The notes: generated from the letters alone by a model not told the origin. A DNA stretch of 64,000 bases from Pseudomonas sp. B28(2017) (GCF_002113025.1 NZ_NEJH01000015.1:1-64000); one strand, 5' to 3'; positions 46,105 to 55,503 are shown, counted from the first letter of the stretch. Made by a program: numbers and translations.

Positions 46105-46320
46105 TTAGTCGTTGGGCAACGGCATCTGGTCGTCATCCGGGATGCCGTCACCGGTACTTGGATCTCGCCAACCCTTCGGCTGCCCAGTGGGCACCACCGA
46201 TGGCCGCGCCAAGGGATCCCTCAACGGGCTGTCGGGATCCATCACCGGATCAGTGCTTTGCTCGGGGGTTGTGGGGACAGTTTCCGGACGTTTGTCGTCG
46301 AAACTGGAATCAATAGACAT
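46105..46320 (-). CDS. Small Pro/Asp-rich protein
   Basis: A 71-residue hydrophilic protein, MSIDSSFDDKRPETVPTTPE onward, with GGAGGTGC as ribosome site before the ATG at 46320. It is rich in Pro, Asp, Ser and Thr and almost certainly disordered. It shares style and short DPDSP motifs with the next gene, which lies 17 bases upstream on the same strand. Function unknown. Confidence 0.65.
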   Translation of the reverse strand: MSIDSSFDDKRPETVPTTPEQSTDPVMDPDSPLRDPLARPSVVPTGQPKGWRDPSTGDGIPDDDQMPLPND

Positions 46321-46337
46321 ACGCACCTCCATTGGAC

Positions 46338-46544
46338 CTAAGGCTTCAGATTACCCAGTGGATCATAGGGCTTTGCCGGAGCCTTGGGGTTGTCACCCGG
46401 TTTCACGTCCCTCGGTGCCTTGGCAGGCCCGATGGGGTCGACCTGTGGATCGGCAAGGTCCGGGGAATCGGGGTCAAAACCCAGCTCATTGCCAGACGAA
46501 TGTTCGGACGAATGCGGACCGACGGGCGTTGTGGAATGAGCCAT
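46338..46544 (-). CDS. Small Pro/Asp-rich protein, possible paralogue
   Basis: A 68-residue protein starting MAHSTTPVGPHSSEHSSGNE, with AGGAGG well placed before the ATG at 46544. It carries repeated DP motifs (FDPDSPDLADPQVDP) like its downstream neighbour. Likely disordered and co-transcribed with it; function unknown. Confidence 0.65.
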   Translation of the reverse strand: MAHSTTPVGPHSSEHSSGNELGFDPDSPDLADPQVDPIGPAKAPRDVKPGDNPKAPAKPYDPLGNLKP

Positions 46545-46638
46545 GAGCGCCTCCTGATCTCGGCCCGGATAATGTTGCGGGCCCATAAGAATAAGAGGCT
46601 GGCGACGGGCGAAGGTGCCCGCCGGGTGACAAACGGAC

Positions 46639-47310
46639 TTAGTGCGCGGTCAAGGCTTTTTTCGCCCTGGTGGCGGCCTGCTCCTGACCGGCCTGTGCCA
46701 GATCGTTGGCAGCCTTGAGCCAGCGTTGTTGATCGACCTGAGCCGGGATCTGCGTCGGATTCTGGATCAGCACGGCCCAACCACCGGCGTCCTTGAGCGC
46801 CGACTCGAAGGCGCTGAAGCTCATCAGTTCGCGGCGATCCATCCCGGCCCGCAACAGGACCGTCTGCTTCTGGCGGTTGTAGCCGGCCAGAATGGCGTAA
46901 CGTGGTTCGGCCCACATGGCCGAGCCTTCAGTAAAGCGCACCATCACCGGATAACCGGCGGCGACTTGCGTCAACAAGGCCACAAGGTTGCTGTCGAGGG
47001 GATACACGACCATCCCGTACTCGCGCGCCAGGCTCTGCATGTTCTGTTGCAACTGAGCTTCGCCCCCCGGCAAATGCAAGGGCTTTTCGAGCAACCCAGG
47101 GGTGATCACGATGCCCTGCTGGGACAGCATGCTGGCCAACACCTGCGGCCCGCTTTGATACGCATCGCCGCGGTAGAATCGGCCGCTGAGCTCGACTCGC
47201 TCGGGCAATCGCTTGATCTCGGGCGCAACGCTCCCGGCACAGCCCGCCAGACCTGCCACGCAACCGGCTATCAGCATGGCCGACAAAATTCGAGAAAATA
47301 CCCGCACCAT
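46639..47310 (-). CDS. Lipoprotein with inactive C39-peptidase-like fold
   Basis: A 223-residue protein with a lipoprotein signal (VFSRILSAMLIAGCVAGLAGC; the lipobox is likely LAGC with Cys24). The mature part resembles peptidase C39-like proteins: YQSGPQVLASMLSQQGI stands where CGPxxLA is expected, then LLEKPLHLPG, a YPVMVRF strand and WAEPRYAILAGYN in place of the active His region. The Cys is Ser53 and the His motif (H-W/Y) is lost, so peptidase activity is unlikely. A C-terminal helical tail follows (WLKAANDLAQAGQEQAA). Family assignment is moderate. Confidence 0.6.
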   Translation of the reverse strand: MVRVFSRILSAMLIAGCVAGLAGCAGSVAPEIKRLPERVELSGRFYRGDAYQSGPQVLASMLSQQGIVITPGLLEKPLHLPGGEAQLQQNMQSLAREYGMVVYPLDSNLVALLTQVAAGYPVMVRFTEGSAMWAEPRYAILAGYNRQKQTVLLRAGMDRRELMSFSAFESALKDAGGWAVLIQNPTQIPAQVDQQRWLKAANDLAQAGQEQAATRAKKALTAH

Positions 47311-47552
47311 CAGCTCTCTCTTGTTCAGGTTCAGACGCCAGGCAATCCCATTCCCGGCTTGGTGGTCGATCATAGGTCGCCGCGCCGCTTCGGTATAGCC
47401 TTAAACAGTAGTCGAGTGCATTCGATAGAGCGAACTGGTTGGTGACTGCCGACTTTCGGTCAATAGTCTGAAATGCAGCAGCGGCTAGACTGTTTTCTAA
47501 ACACACGACAGCCAAGCGTGTGTGCCCGCAGCAGGGCAAAGAGGAGGCACAG

Positions 47553-47720
47553 ATGAGCCTGACCATGATCATTGCGATACTGATTGGCAGCTGGCTGGCG
47601 GTAGCCGCCGCCATGCTGTGGGGCGTGCTGCGCATTACTCGCCGCCACCATCACCCGGTTCAACCCGCACCTGCGCCGAAAGCGCACGAGACGCAGCGCA
47701 AACACGCCAACGCTCACTGA
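47553..47720 (+). CDS. Small single-pass membrane protein
   Basis: A 55-residue protein starting MSLTMIIAILIGSWLAVAAA, with GAGGAGG just upstream. One membrane helix (about 4-26) is followed by a basic, His/Pro-rich cytoplasmic tail. No family recognised. Confidence 0.65.
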   Translation: MSLTMIIAILIGSWLAVAAAMLWGVLRITRRHHHPVQPAPAPKAHETQRKHANAH

Positions 47721-47748
47721 CAGTCACGTTTACCCGACACCAATAAAA

Positions 47749-47784
47749 ACGGCCGCCTGCACTCCCGGGAGTTCAGGCGGCCGT
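47749..47784. terminator. Bidirectional terminator
   Basis: ACGGCCGCCTG and CAGGCGGCCGT with an inner ACTCCCGGGAGT palindrome, so nearly the whole 36 bases pair. It separates the small plus-strand gene from the converging terC-type gene. Confidence 0.75.
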
Positions 47785-47799
47785 AGCTTTCAGCGACGG

Positions 47800-48549
47800 T
47801 CAGGCTTCAGCAGCTAAACGCTTCGCTCTGGCCCGGCGGGACATCATGTTCAACACCTCGATCGAAGCCGAGAATGCCATGGCCGCATAGACGTAGCCTT
47901 TCGGTACGTGGGCGCCGAAGCCTTCGGCGATCAGCGTCATGCCGATCATGATCAGGAAGCCCAGGGCCAGCATCACCACCGTCGGGTTGTCGTTGATGAA
48001 TTTGGCCAGCGGATCAGCCGCAAACAACATCACCAGTACCGACACCACCACCGCGATGATCATGATCGGCAAATGCTCGGTCATGCCGACAGCGGTGATG
48101 ATGCTGTCAATGGAAAACACCATGTCCAGCATCAGGATCTGACCGATCGCCGCAGCAAAGCCCAGGGTCACGGTCGATGTCTTCGACATCGGGTCTTCCG
48201 GGGCCGGGTCCATGCTGTGATGGATCTCGGTGGTCGCCTTCCACAACAGGAACAGGCCACCGGCGATCAGGATCATGTCTTTCCAGGAAAACGCGTGGCC
48301 GAGAATCTCGACCACCGGAGCGGTCAACTGGACGATGAACGCGATGGTGCTCAACAGGCCCAGTCGCAGGATCAGCGCCATGCCGATACCAATGCGCCGT
48401 GCCTTCTGCCGGTGCTGCTCGGGCAGCTTGTTGGTCAGGATCGAAATGAAGATCAGGTTATCGATGCCGAGCACGATTTCCATCACCACCAGGGTGGCCA
48501 GGGCGACCCAGGCGGTGGGGCTGGCGGCAAGTTGTAAAAGGTAGTCCAT
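47800..48549 (-). CDS. TerC-family membrane protein
   Basis: A 249-residue protein with about seven membrane segments. TerC signatures are EIVLGIDNLIFISILTNKLP and the later DMVFSIDSIITAVG, each with the conserved acidic residues in helices. Members are linked to metal (Mn) export or metal loading of exported proteins. The exact role here is not shown. Confidence 0.88.
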   Translation of the reverse strand: MDYLLQLAASPTAWVALATLVVMEIVLGIDNLIFISILTNKLPEQHRQKARRIGIGMALILRLGLLSTIAFIVQLTAPVVEILGHAFSWKDMILIAGGLFLLWKATTEIHHSMDPAPEDPMSKTSTVTLGFAAAIGQILMLDMVFSIDSIITAVGMTEHLPIMIIAVVVSVLVMLFAADPLAKFINDNPTVVMLALGFLIMIGMTLIAEGFGAHVPKGYVYAAMAFSASIEVLNMMSRRARAKRLAAEA

Positions 48550-48578
48550 GGGTCAGTCCTGACTCGTTGTAATACGGT

Positions 48579-48818
48579 TTAGATTTCCTGGGAGGAAGAT
48601 TCGGATTCCGATTCTTTTTCCGGTGATTCTTTTTTGCCACTCAACCCGCCGGTGGCATCGCTGAGCGCCTGCTCGGCGGCCTTGTGGGTATCGTCAATCG
48701 CCTGTTTGGCGCTTTCGGCGGCCTTGCCCATCAACTGCTGCGCGCTTTTCTCGGCCTGGTCGCAACCGGCCAGTACCAGTAAAGACGTGATCAACAGTGC
48801 CGTGGTTTTCAGCTTCAT
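48579..48818 (-). CDS. Small lipoprotein with charged helical body
   Basis: A 79-residue protein starting MKLKTTALLITSLLVLAGCD; the lipobox LAGC gives Cys19. The mature part is an Ala/Lys/Glu-rich helix (KSAQQLMGKAAESAKQAIDD) with a Ser/Glu tail. It lies 29 bases upstream of the terC-type gene on the same strand and may be co-transcribed. Function unknown. Confidence 0.7.
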   Translation of the reverse strand: MKLKTTALLITSLLVLAGCDQAEKSAQQLMGKAAESAKQAIDDTHKAAEQALSDATGGLSGKKESPEKESESESSSQEI

Positions 48819-48953
48819 GATGCTTTCCTCGATAGAACAAACGGGACCTGAACGATGGCCCGTTGATAGCGATGCATTCTAGGGAAGTGAATACTTCAGA
48901 AAAATTCGTATTTTCAGCGGTTATACTTCGATTTTTACGAACTGTAGATCACC

Positions 48954-49853
48954 ATGCTCAACTATCGGCAATTGCATTACTTCTGGGTGGTGGCCAAGAC
49001 CGGCAGCATCGTGCGCGCGTGCGAGCAACTGAACCTCACACCACAAACCATCAGCGGGCAGATTTCATTACTGGAACAGACCTTTGGCATCGAGTTGTTT
49101 CGGCGCGTCGGACGGCAACTCGAACTGACCGAGGCTGGACGCCAGGCACTGCCCTACGCCGAGCAAATGTTTCAGCTGGGTGGCGAACTGGAACTGATGC
49201 TGCGGGCACAACCCAATGAGCAGCAGATTCTGTTTCGCGTCGGCGTGGCCGACGTGGTGCCCAAATCCATCGTCTACCGCCTGATCGCACCGACAATGGA
49301 GCTGAGCGAACCGCTGCGCATCACCTGCCGCGAAGACAAACTTGAACGTTTGTTGGCCGACCTGGCGATCCAGCGCCTGGACCTGGTGATTTCCGACAGC
49401 CCGATGCCGTCGCACCTGGACATCAAGGGCTACAGCCAGAAACTCGGTGAGTGCGGGATCAGCTTCTTCGCCACCCCTGAGCTGGCGGCACGTTACGGTC
49501 ACGACTTCCCGCGCAACCTGAACGGTGCGCCGTTGCTGATTCCCGGCCCGGAAACCGTGGTGCGCAGCCGTTTGCAGCGCTGGTTCGCCGAGCAGCAGGT
49601 CCAGCCGCGAATTGTCGGCGAGTTCGACGACAGCGCCCTGATGCAGGCCTTCGGCCAATCCGGTAGCGGAATCTTCATCGGCCCGAGCGTGATTGCCGAT
49701 GAAGTGCAACGCCAATATGGCGTGGAAGTGATCGGCCAGACCGACGCCGTGAGCGAGTCGTTCTATGCCATCTCAGTGGAACGCAAGGTCAAGCACCCCG
49801 GCATTGTTGCCATTACCGAAGGTGCCCGACGCGAGCTGTTTACCGCGTTTTGA
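48954..49853 (+). CDS. nhaR: LysR-type regulator NhaR
   Basis: A 299-residue regulator. The N-terminus MLNYRQLHYFWVVAKTGSIV and the helix-turn-helix NLTPQTISGQISLLEQTFGI are characteristic of NhaR, which activates Na+/H+ antiporter genes in response to Na+ in enterics. The effector domain follows with normal length. No nhaA is next to it; the convergent neighbour is an MFS exporter, so its target here is open. Confidence 0.85.
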   Translation: MLNYRQLHYFWVVAKTGSIVRACEQLNLTPQTISGQISLLEQTFGIELFRRVGRQLELTEAGRQALPYAEQMFQLGGELELMLRAQPNEQQILFRVGVADVVPKSIVYRLIAPTMELSEPLRITCREDKLERLLADLAIQRLDLVISDSPMPSHLDIKGYSQKLGECGISFFATPELAARYGHDFPRNLNGAPLLIPGPETVVRSRLQRWFAEQQVQPRIVGEFDDSALMQAFGQSGSGIFIGPSVIADEVQRQYGVEVIGQTDAVSESFYAISVERKVKHPGIVAITEGARRELFTAF

Positions 49854-49858
49854 AACAT

Positions 49859-51013
49859 TCAGGCGCAGACTTCCCGGGGCTTGAAGGTCATCAGCGCAAT
49901 GGCCAGCAAGATCGAGGCGAGGATAAAGGCCGCCGCGGCGAAGCCCAGGCCCTGCAGGCCGACGCTGTCGATCACCCGGCCGCCGATCATCGCGCCCAGG
50001 CCGATCCCGAGGTTGGCCCCGGCGATGTTCAGCGACGCGGCAAACGCCGGGGCCTCGGGCGCAGCTTTTATCAAGCGCACATGGCTGACCAGAAACAACG
50101 CCGCCTGGGTCACGCCCCAGATGCCCATCGTCGCCGCCAGACCGACCGGCGAATGAATGTTCGGCACCAGCGCCACCAGGCCGGCAATCATGAACGCGCA
50201 GAACATCATCGACGCCATCAGCGGATGACGATCCACCGCCCGGCCGCCCAGGGAGTTGCCAATCAGCCCGACCGCGCCGAAGCCCATCAGGCACCAGCCG
50301 ACCACCGTGCCGTTGAAACCGGCCAGGCGTTCGAGGATGTCGGCCAGGTAGGTGTAGGCCGTGAACATGCCGCTGAACACCACCACCGACAGCAGCACGT
50401 GACCGAGCATCAGCGGGCTGCGCAGGATCTTGAACTGCGACAGCAAGCTCACCTGATGCAGGTGCAGATGAGTCTTCGGCAGGTAGATGAACAGCAGCAA
50501 CGCCTTGGCAAAAGCGATGACCGCCAGAATGGCAAAGGCACTGCGCCAGCCGAACGCATCGGAAATCAGCGTGCCCACCGGAATGCCGAACACAGTGGCG
50601 CAAACAATGCCGAAGCCGATCTTGGCGATGGCGCGACCGGCGTAATCCGGCCCGACGATGTCCACCGCCGTTTCACTGGCCAGCGCCCAGAAAACCGGCA
50701 GCCCCAGCGCCGGGATCAACCGGGCAAATGCCATCACCCAGATGTTCGGCGCCAGCGCCGCCAAGGTGTTGGCCAGGCCAAACATTATCAGCACCGAAAT
50801 GAACAGCTTGCGGCGTTCGAAGCGGGCGAAGTACGCCGTCAGGAACGGCCCGAACGCGGCCACGGTGAAGGCGAACAGCGTCACCAGCAAACCCGCTTGC
50901 GGGATGCTGACTTCCAGGTCCCGGGCGATGGCCGGTAACAGGCCAACGATGATGAATTCCGTGGTCAGCACCGTGAAACCGGCAGCTGACAACAGAAGAA
51001 TGGGCAACAGCAT
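49859..51013 (-). CDS. MFS exporter (DHA1-type)
   Basis: A 384-residue transporter with twelve membrane segments. The start MLLPILLLSAAGFTVLTTEF at 51013 has GGAG eight bases before it; a slightly longer frame exists. Motifs: LLPAIARDLEVS with the loop AYFARFERRK (motif A position) and an AraJ/YdhP-like pattern. Probable drug or sugar efflux; substrate unknown. Confidence 0.85.
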   Translation of the reverse strand: MLLPILLLSAAGFTVLTTEFIIVGLLPAIARDLEVSIPQAGLLVTLFAFTVAAFGPFLTAYFARFERRKLFISVLIMFGLANTLAALAPNIWVMAFARLIPALGLPVFWALASETAVDIVGPDYAGRAIAKIGFGIVCATVFGIPVGTLISDAFGWRSAFAILAVIAFAKALLLFIYLPKTHLHLHQVSLLSQFKILRSPLMLGHVLLSVVVFSGMFTAYTYLADILERLAGFNGTVVGWCLMGFGAVGLIGNSLGGRAVDRHPLMASMMFCAFMIAGLVALVPNIHSPVGLAATMGIWGVTQAALFLVSHVRLIKAAPEAPAFAASLNIAGANLGIGLGAMIGGRVIDSVGLQGLGFAAAAFILASILLAIALMTFKPREVCA

Positions 51014-51317
51014 GCAGAACTCCAGAAAAAACGACGACACCAGCGATGACCCGAAGGCCCACTGGCAGACATGAAAATGAGGATGGCGAATCTTAACAGA
51101 GTGTTTCCAAACGCGGTTGCACGAACCTGCCTATCTCGTTGAATGCCATGGTGGCAGTTCGTCACAGGTCTAAAAGATCGTGCCTGCCCGTGATAAAGTC
51201 CGCGCCCTTGAAAACGTACACCCAGTATTCCCCTTTCGGTTTCCTGCCTGCGGCCTGCCCTGTTTGTTGCTGCACACCGGCGAAACCCTGCACCTAAAAA
51301 ATCAGAGATGCCGTTTT

Positions 51318-52550
51318 ATGACCGCTTCATCCCCTTCCCTATTGCAACGCCTGAAACGCTTGAGCCTGGTCACGCAGATCCTGATCGGCCTGATCGCCGG
51401 TATTGCCCTGGCCCTGTTTGCCCCTGACGTGGCCAAGTCCACGGCATTTATCGGCAAAGTGTTTGTCTCTGCGCTGAAAGCGGTCGCACCGATCCTGGTG
51501 TTTGTGCTGGTCATGGCGTCGATTGCCAACCATAAACACGGTCAGGAAACCCACATCCGGCCGATTCTGTTCTTGTATCTGCTGGGTACTTTCGCTGCTG
51601 CCGTGGTCGCGGTGGTTGTCAGCATGATGTTCCCGTCGAGCCTGGCCCTGTCGACCCAGGACGTTGCCGTGACTGCACCGGGCGGGATTGGCGAAGTGCT
51701 GCAAAGTCTGTTGCTTAGCGTGGTCGATAATCCGGTCAGCGCGCTGATGAACGCCAATTTCATCGGCATTCTGGCGTGGGCCATCGGCATGGGCATTGCC
51801 ATCCGCCACGCCGGCGACACCACCCGTGAAGTGCTGGGCGACTTGTCCAACGGCGTGACAGTGATCGTGCGTCTGGTGATCAGCTTCGCCCCGCTGGGCA
51901 TCTTCGGCCTGGTGGCCTCGACGCTCGCCATCTCCGGCTTCGGCGCCCTGATCGGCTACGCGCACCTGCTGGCCGTGCTGCTGGGCTGCATGTTGTTCGT
52001 GGCGCTGGTGATGAACCCGATCATTGTCTTCTGGAAACTGCGCCGCAACCCGTACCCGCTGGTCCTGACCTGCCTGCGCGAGAGCGGCATCACCGCGTTC
52101 TTCACCCGCAGCTCGGCGGCGAACATTCCGGTCAACCTGGAATTGAGCAAGCGACTGGGTCTGCATGAAGACACCTATTCGGTGTCGATCCCGCTGGGCG
52201 CGACCATCAATATGGCCGGTGCGGCGATCACCATTACCGTGCTGACCCTGGCCGCCGTGCATACCCTGGGCATCGCCGTGGACATCCCGACCGCGATCCT
52301 GCTGAGCGTCGTTGCAGCGATCTGCGCCTGTGGAGCTTCGGGTGTGGCCGGTGGGTCGCTGTTGCTGATTCCGCTGGCGTGCAGCCTGTTCGGCATTCCG
52401 AGCGAAATCGCCATGCAGGTGGTGGCAGTCGGCTTCATCATCGGCGTGTTGCAGGACTCGGCCGAGACTGCACTGAACTCGTCTACCGACGTGCTGTTCA
52501 CCGCAGCGGCTTGCCTGGGTGAAGAGCAAAAAGCCGAGCGCCTGGCCTGA
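51318..52550 (+). CDS. sstT: Na+/serine-threonine symporter
   Basis: A 410-residue transporter of the dicarboxylate/amino acid:cation symporter family. The start MTASSPSLLQRLKRLSLVTQ is chosen for similarity to SstT. Signatures: re-entrant serine-rich loop FFTRSSAANIPVNLELSKRLG, then SIPLGATINMAGAAITITVL and CACGASGVAGGSLLLIPLAC. It imports serine and threonine with Na+. Confidence 0.92.
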   Translation: MTASSPSLLQRLKRLSLVTQILIGLIAGIALALFAPDVAKSTAFIGKVFVSALKAVAPILVFVLVMASIANHKHGQETHIRPILFLYLLGTFAAAVVAVVVSMMFPSSLALSTQDVAVTAPGGIGEVLQSLLLSVVDNPVSALMNANFIGILAWAIGMGIAIRHAGDTTREVLGDLSNGVTVIVRLVISFAPLGIFGLVASTLAISGFGALIGYAHLLAVLLGCMLFVALVMNPIIVFWKLRRNPYPLVLTCLRESGITAFFTRSSAANIPVNLELSKRLGLHEDTYSVSIPLGATINMAGAAITITVLTLAAVHTLGIAVDIPTAILLSVVAAICACGASGVAGGSLLLIPLACSLFGIPSEIAMQVVAVGFIIGVLQDSAETALNSSTDVLFTAAACLGEEQKAERLA

Positions 52551-52598
52551 CACAAATCCCACAGGGTTAGTGGTGTAGCGAATAAATGCGCACACATG

Positions 52599-52636
52599 AA
52601 AAAGCCCCCGCAGCCCAAGGCTGCGGGGGCTTTTTT
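52599..52636. terminator. Terminator of sstT, probably bidirectional
   Basis: AAAGCCCCCGCAGCC, CAA, GGCTGCGGGGGCTTT plus further T's. A-runs on the left also let it serve the minus gene ending at 52650. Confidence 0.92.
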
Positions 52637-52649
52637 GTACCTGGACGGT

Positions 52650-53159
52650 TTAGAACGCGCCCATGTAGTCGCGCTTGCCCACTTCCACGCCGTTGTGGCG
52701 CAGCAGTGCGTAAGTGGTGGTGACGTGGAAGAAGAACTGCGGCAGGCCGTAGGTCAGCAGGTAGGCCTGGCCGGTGAAGCGTTTCTCTTTAGGCGTGCCC
52801 GGGCGGGTGACGATCTCGATGCCTTCCTTGCCATTGATCTGCTCCGGCTTGATGCTGCCGATGAAGGTCAGTGCCTTGGCGATCAACGCTTGCAGCTCGG
52901 CGAAGGTGGTTTCGCTGTCGTCGTACTTCGGCAATTCGACTTCGGCCAGGCGACCGGTAACGCCCTTGCTGAAATCAACGGCGATCTGCACCTGACGCAC
53001 CAGCGGGAACATGTCCGGGAACAGGCGCGCTTGCAGGAATGCATTAGGGTCGATGTTTTTTTCGATGGCGTGAGCCTCGGCCTTTTTCAGTACATCGCTC
53101 AGGGCGTTGAGCATTTGCTGGAAAACAGGCACGGAAGCGTCGTACAGGGAAATGGTCAT
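52650..53159 (-). CDS. DUF1993 family protein
   Basis: A 169-residue protein, MTISLYDASVPVFQQMLNAL onward. It matches DUF1993 by size and by the helical pattern with FPLVRQVQIAVDF and the C-terminal YLLTYGLPQFFFHVTTTYAL and RHNGVEVGKRDYMG. The fold is of DinB-like four-helix type. Function unknown. The ATG at 53159 is used; the longer frame upstream is not coding. Confidence 0.8.
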   Translation of the reverse strand: MTISLYDASVPVFQQMLNALSDVLKKAEAHAIEKNIDPNAFLQARLFPDMFPLVRQVQIAVDFSKGVTGRLAEVELPKYDDSETTFAELQALIAKALTFIGSIKPEQINGKEGIEIVTRPGTPKEKRFTGQAYLLTYGLPQFFFHVTTTYALLRHNGVEVGKRDYMGAF

Positions 53160-53184
53160 GGCAGGTCTCGTCTGGAGGGAACGT

Positions 53185-53216
53185 GGGTCATTTGCAGGAG
53201 CGAGCTCGCGCCTACA
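53185..53216. repeat. REP-like element
   Basis: CAGGAGCGAGCTCGCGCCTA is a single REP-type unit with GAGCGAGC/GCTCGC symmetry, in the short gap upstream of the DUF1993 gene. Confidence 0.5.
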
Positions 53217-53275
53217 GGTGATCGGCATCAGGGGCCGATTATAGCCATGCACGCCCCTCCCGAGACCGGTCTTTT

Positions 53276-54151
53276 TCAGCTGCCGTAAACTTTGGCCGCC
53301 GGAACCGCCTGAGCCACCAGCTGTGCGACTGCTTCGCCCACCTCGTCGACCGCCCAGCGGCCCTGGCGATCCAGTTGCGGACCACGGCGCCAGCCATCGG
53401 CGATCGACAACTTGCCGCCCTCGACTTCGAACATCTGCCCGGTCACCTCGGCGGAAGCCTCGGAGCCGAGCCACACCACCAGCGGCGCAACGTTCTCCGG
53501 GGCGAAGTAATCGAAGCCCTCTTCTGGCTTTTTCATGGTGTCGGCGAACACTTGCTCGGTCATCCCGGTCCGCGCGGCCGGCGCCAGGGCGTTGGCGGTG
53601 ATCCCGTAGCGGCGCAGCTCAGCAGCCTGCACCAGCGTCAGCGAAGCAATGCCGCCCTTGGCCGCCGCGTAGTTGGACTGCCCGATGGAGCCCTGCAAAC
53701 CGGCGCCGGAACTGGTGTTGATGATCCGCGCATCGACCCTGGCGCCGCCCTTGGTCTGCTCACGCCAGTACTTCACGGCGTGGCTGGAAATGCAGAAGTG
53801 GCCCTTCAGGTGCACGGCAACCACGGCGTCCCAATCGGATTCACTGAGGCTGGCGAACATGCGGTCGCGGCAGATGCCGGCGTTGTTGACCACCACGTTC
53901 AGGTCACCGAAGGTTTCGATGGCCTGACGCACGATCAGCCCCGCCGAGTCATAGCGGGTGATGTCGTCGCTGTTGGCCACGGCACTGCCGCCTTGACCGA
54001 GGATTTCGCCGACCACGGCGAGCGCCGCATCGCGGTTGATGTCGTTGACCACCACTTTCGCGCCTTCAGCGGCAAAGGCCAGTGCGTATGCCCGGCCCAG
54101 ACCACCGCCGGCACCGGTGATGATCACCACGCGGTTTTCACAGATTTTCAT
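53276..54151 (-). CDS. Short-chain dehydrogenase of the steroid cluster
   Basis: A 291-residue SDR with the NAD(P) motif TGAGGGLG (12-19), NNAG and the active-site residues in SSGAGLQGSIGQSNYAAAKGG (Ser, Tyr, Lys). The start at 54151 has AAGGA nine bases before it. It is of the 17-beta-HSD type-4-like subgroup and probably oxidises a hydroxyacyl-CoA or hydroxysteroid intermediate. It is last in the minus-strand catabolic cluster and separated from the thiolase by REP elements. The IpdF role is possible but not shown. Confidence 0.85.
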   Translation of the reverse strand: MKICENRVVIITGAGGGLGRAYALAFAAEGAKVVVNDINRDAALAVVGEILGQGGSAVANSDDITRYDSAGLIVRQAIETFGDLNVVVNNAGICRDRMFASLSESDWDAVVAVHLKGHFCISSHAVKYWREQTKGGARVDARIINTSSGAGLQGSIGQSNYAAAKGGIASLTLVQAAELRRYGITANALAPAARTGMTEQVFADTMKKPEEGFDYFAPENVAPLVVWLGSEASAEVTGQMFEVEGGKLSIADGWRRGPQLDRQGRWAVDEVGEAVAQLVAQAVPAAKVYGS

Positions 54152-54193
54152 AGGGGTTATTCCTTCAAATTCATCGCTAGTAGAAACAAGCCA

Positions 54194-54285
54194 CTGTGGG
54201 AGCGAGCCTGCTCGCGAAAGCGGTGGGTCAGTCATCATCGATGTTGAATCTGATGGCCCCTTCGCGAGCAAGCTCGCTCCCACAG
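54194..54285. repeat. REP pair (inverted)
   Basis: CTGTGGGAGCGAGCCTGCTC then, inverted, GAGCAAGCTCGCTCCCACAG. A typical Pseudomonas REP doublet between the thiolase and SDR genes. Confidence 0.9.
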
Positions 54286-54303
54286 GTTCGGTGTGCTTCC
54301 TGA

Positions 54304-55452
54304 TTACAAACGTTCGATAATCGTCACGTTGGCCTGGCCGCCGCCTTCGCACATGGTCTGCAGGCCGAAACGACCGCCGCTGCGCTCCAGCTCATGCAAC
54401 AGGCTGCACATCAAGCGGGTACCGGTGGCGCCGAGCGGATGACCGAGGGCGATCGCGCCGCCGTTGACGTTGGTCTGTTCGTGGGGATAGCCGGTCTCTT
54501 TCAACCAGGCCATGGCCACCGAAGCGAAGGCCTCGTTGATCTCGACGCGGTCGATGTCTTCGAGCTTCATGCCGGCGCGCTTGAGCGCGTAAGCCGTGGC
54601 CGGGATCGGCGCGGTGAGCATCCAGACCGGGTCTTCGGCGCGCACGCTCAGGTGATGGATACGCGCACGGGGCGTCAGGCCGTAGCGTTTGAGCGCCGCC
54701 TGCGAGACGATCAGCATCGCGCTGGCCGCGTCGCAGGTCTGGCTGGATACCGCGGCGGTCACCCGGTCACAGCCGAACAGAAACTCCAGCTCGGCCATTT
54801 TTTCCAGGCTGGTCTGACGCGGGGTTTCGTCGTGCAACACACCGGCCAGCGGCACGATCTCGCGGTTGAAGCGGCCTTGCTCGATGGCCTGCAAGGCACG
54901 TCGATGGGACTCGAGCGAATAGGCTTCAAGTTGCGCCCGGGACAGCTCCCATTTTTCCGCGATCATCTGCGCCGAACGGAACTGGGTCGGCGGTTGCGCG
55001 CCATAGCGCCGCACCCAGCCTTCGGAGCCACTGAACGGATCGGTGAAGCCCAAGGGTTCGGCAGCGATCATGGCCGAGGAAATCGGGATCTGGGTCATGG
55101 TCTGCACGCCACCTGCAACCACCACATCCTGAGTGCCGCTCATCACCGCCTGGGCGGCGAAGTGCACGGCTTGCTGGGACGAGCCGCACTGGCGATCAAT
55201 GGTGGTACCCGGCACCGATTGCGACAGGCCAGCCGCCAGCCAACATGTGCGGGCGATGTCACCGGCCAGCGGGCCGATGGTGTCGACACAGCCGAAGATC
55301 ACGTCGTCGTAATCCTCGTCGGGAATGTCATTGCGCTCGACCAGCGCACGCAATACGTGGGCGCCCAGATCGGCGGCGTGGATCTGGCTCAGACCACCCT
55401 TGCGCCGCCCGGTGGGCGTACGCAGGGCGTCGACAATATAGGCTTCAGGCAT
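54304..55452 (-). CDS. Acetyl-CoA acyltransferase (thiolase), FadA6-like
   Basis: A 382-residue thiolase with nucleophilic Cys89 in DRQCGSSQQA, His in ALGHPLGATG and the second Cys in MCEGGGQA. It releases acetyl-CoA from a 3-ketoacyl-CoA. In a cluster with IpdAB/IpdC-like genes it would correspond to FadA6 of the HIP (steroid C/D-ring) pathway. Flanked on both sides by REP pairs. Confidence 0.88.
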   Translation of the reverse strand: MPEAYIVDALRTPTGRRKGGLSQIHAADLGAHVLRALVERNDIPDEDYDDVIFGCVDTIGPLAGDIARTCWLAAGLSQSVPGTTIDRQCGSSQQAVHFAAQAVMSGTQDVVVAGGVQTMTQIPISSAMIAAEPLGFTDPFSGSEGWVRRYGAQPPTQFRSAQMIAEKWELSRAQLEAYSLESHRRALQAIEQGRFNREIVPLAGVLHDETPRQTSLEKMAELEFLFGCDRVTAAVSSQTCDAASAMLIVSQAALKRYGLTPRARIHHLSVRAEDPVWMLTAPIPATAYALKRAGMKLEDIDRVEINEAFASVAMAWLKETGYPHEQTNVNGGAIALGHPLGATGTRLMCSLLHELERSGGRFGLQTMCEGGGQANVTIIERL

Positions 55453-55503
55453 GGTCTACCTCGGTGAAAAAATTGAAATCTGGTATTGAGAGCGCCGAAA
55501 AAC

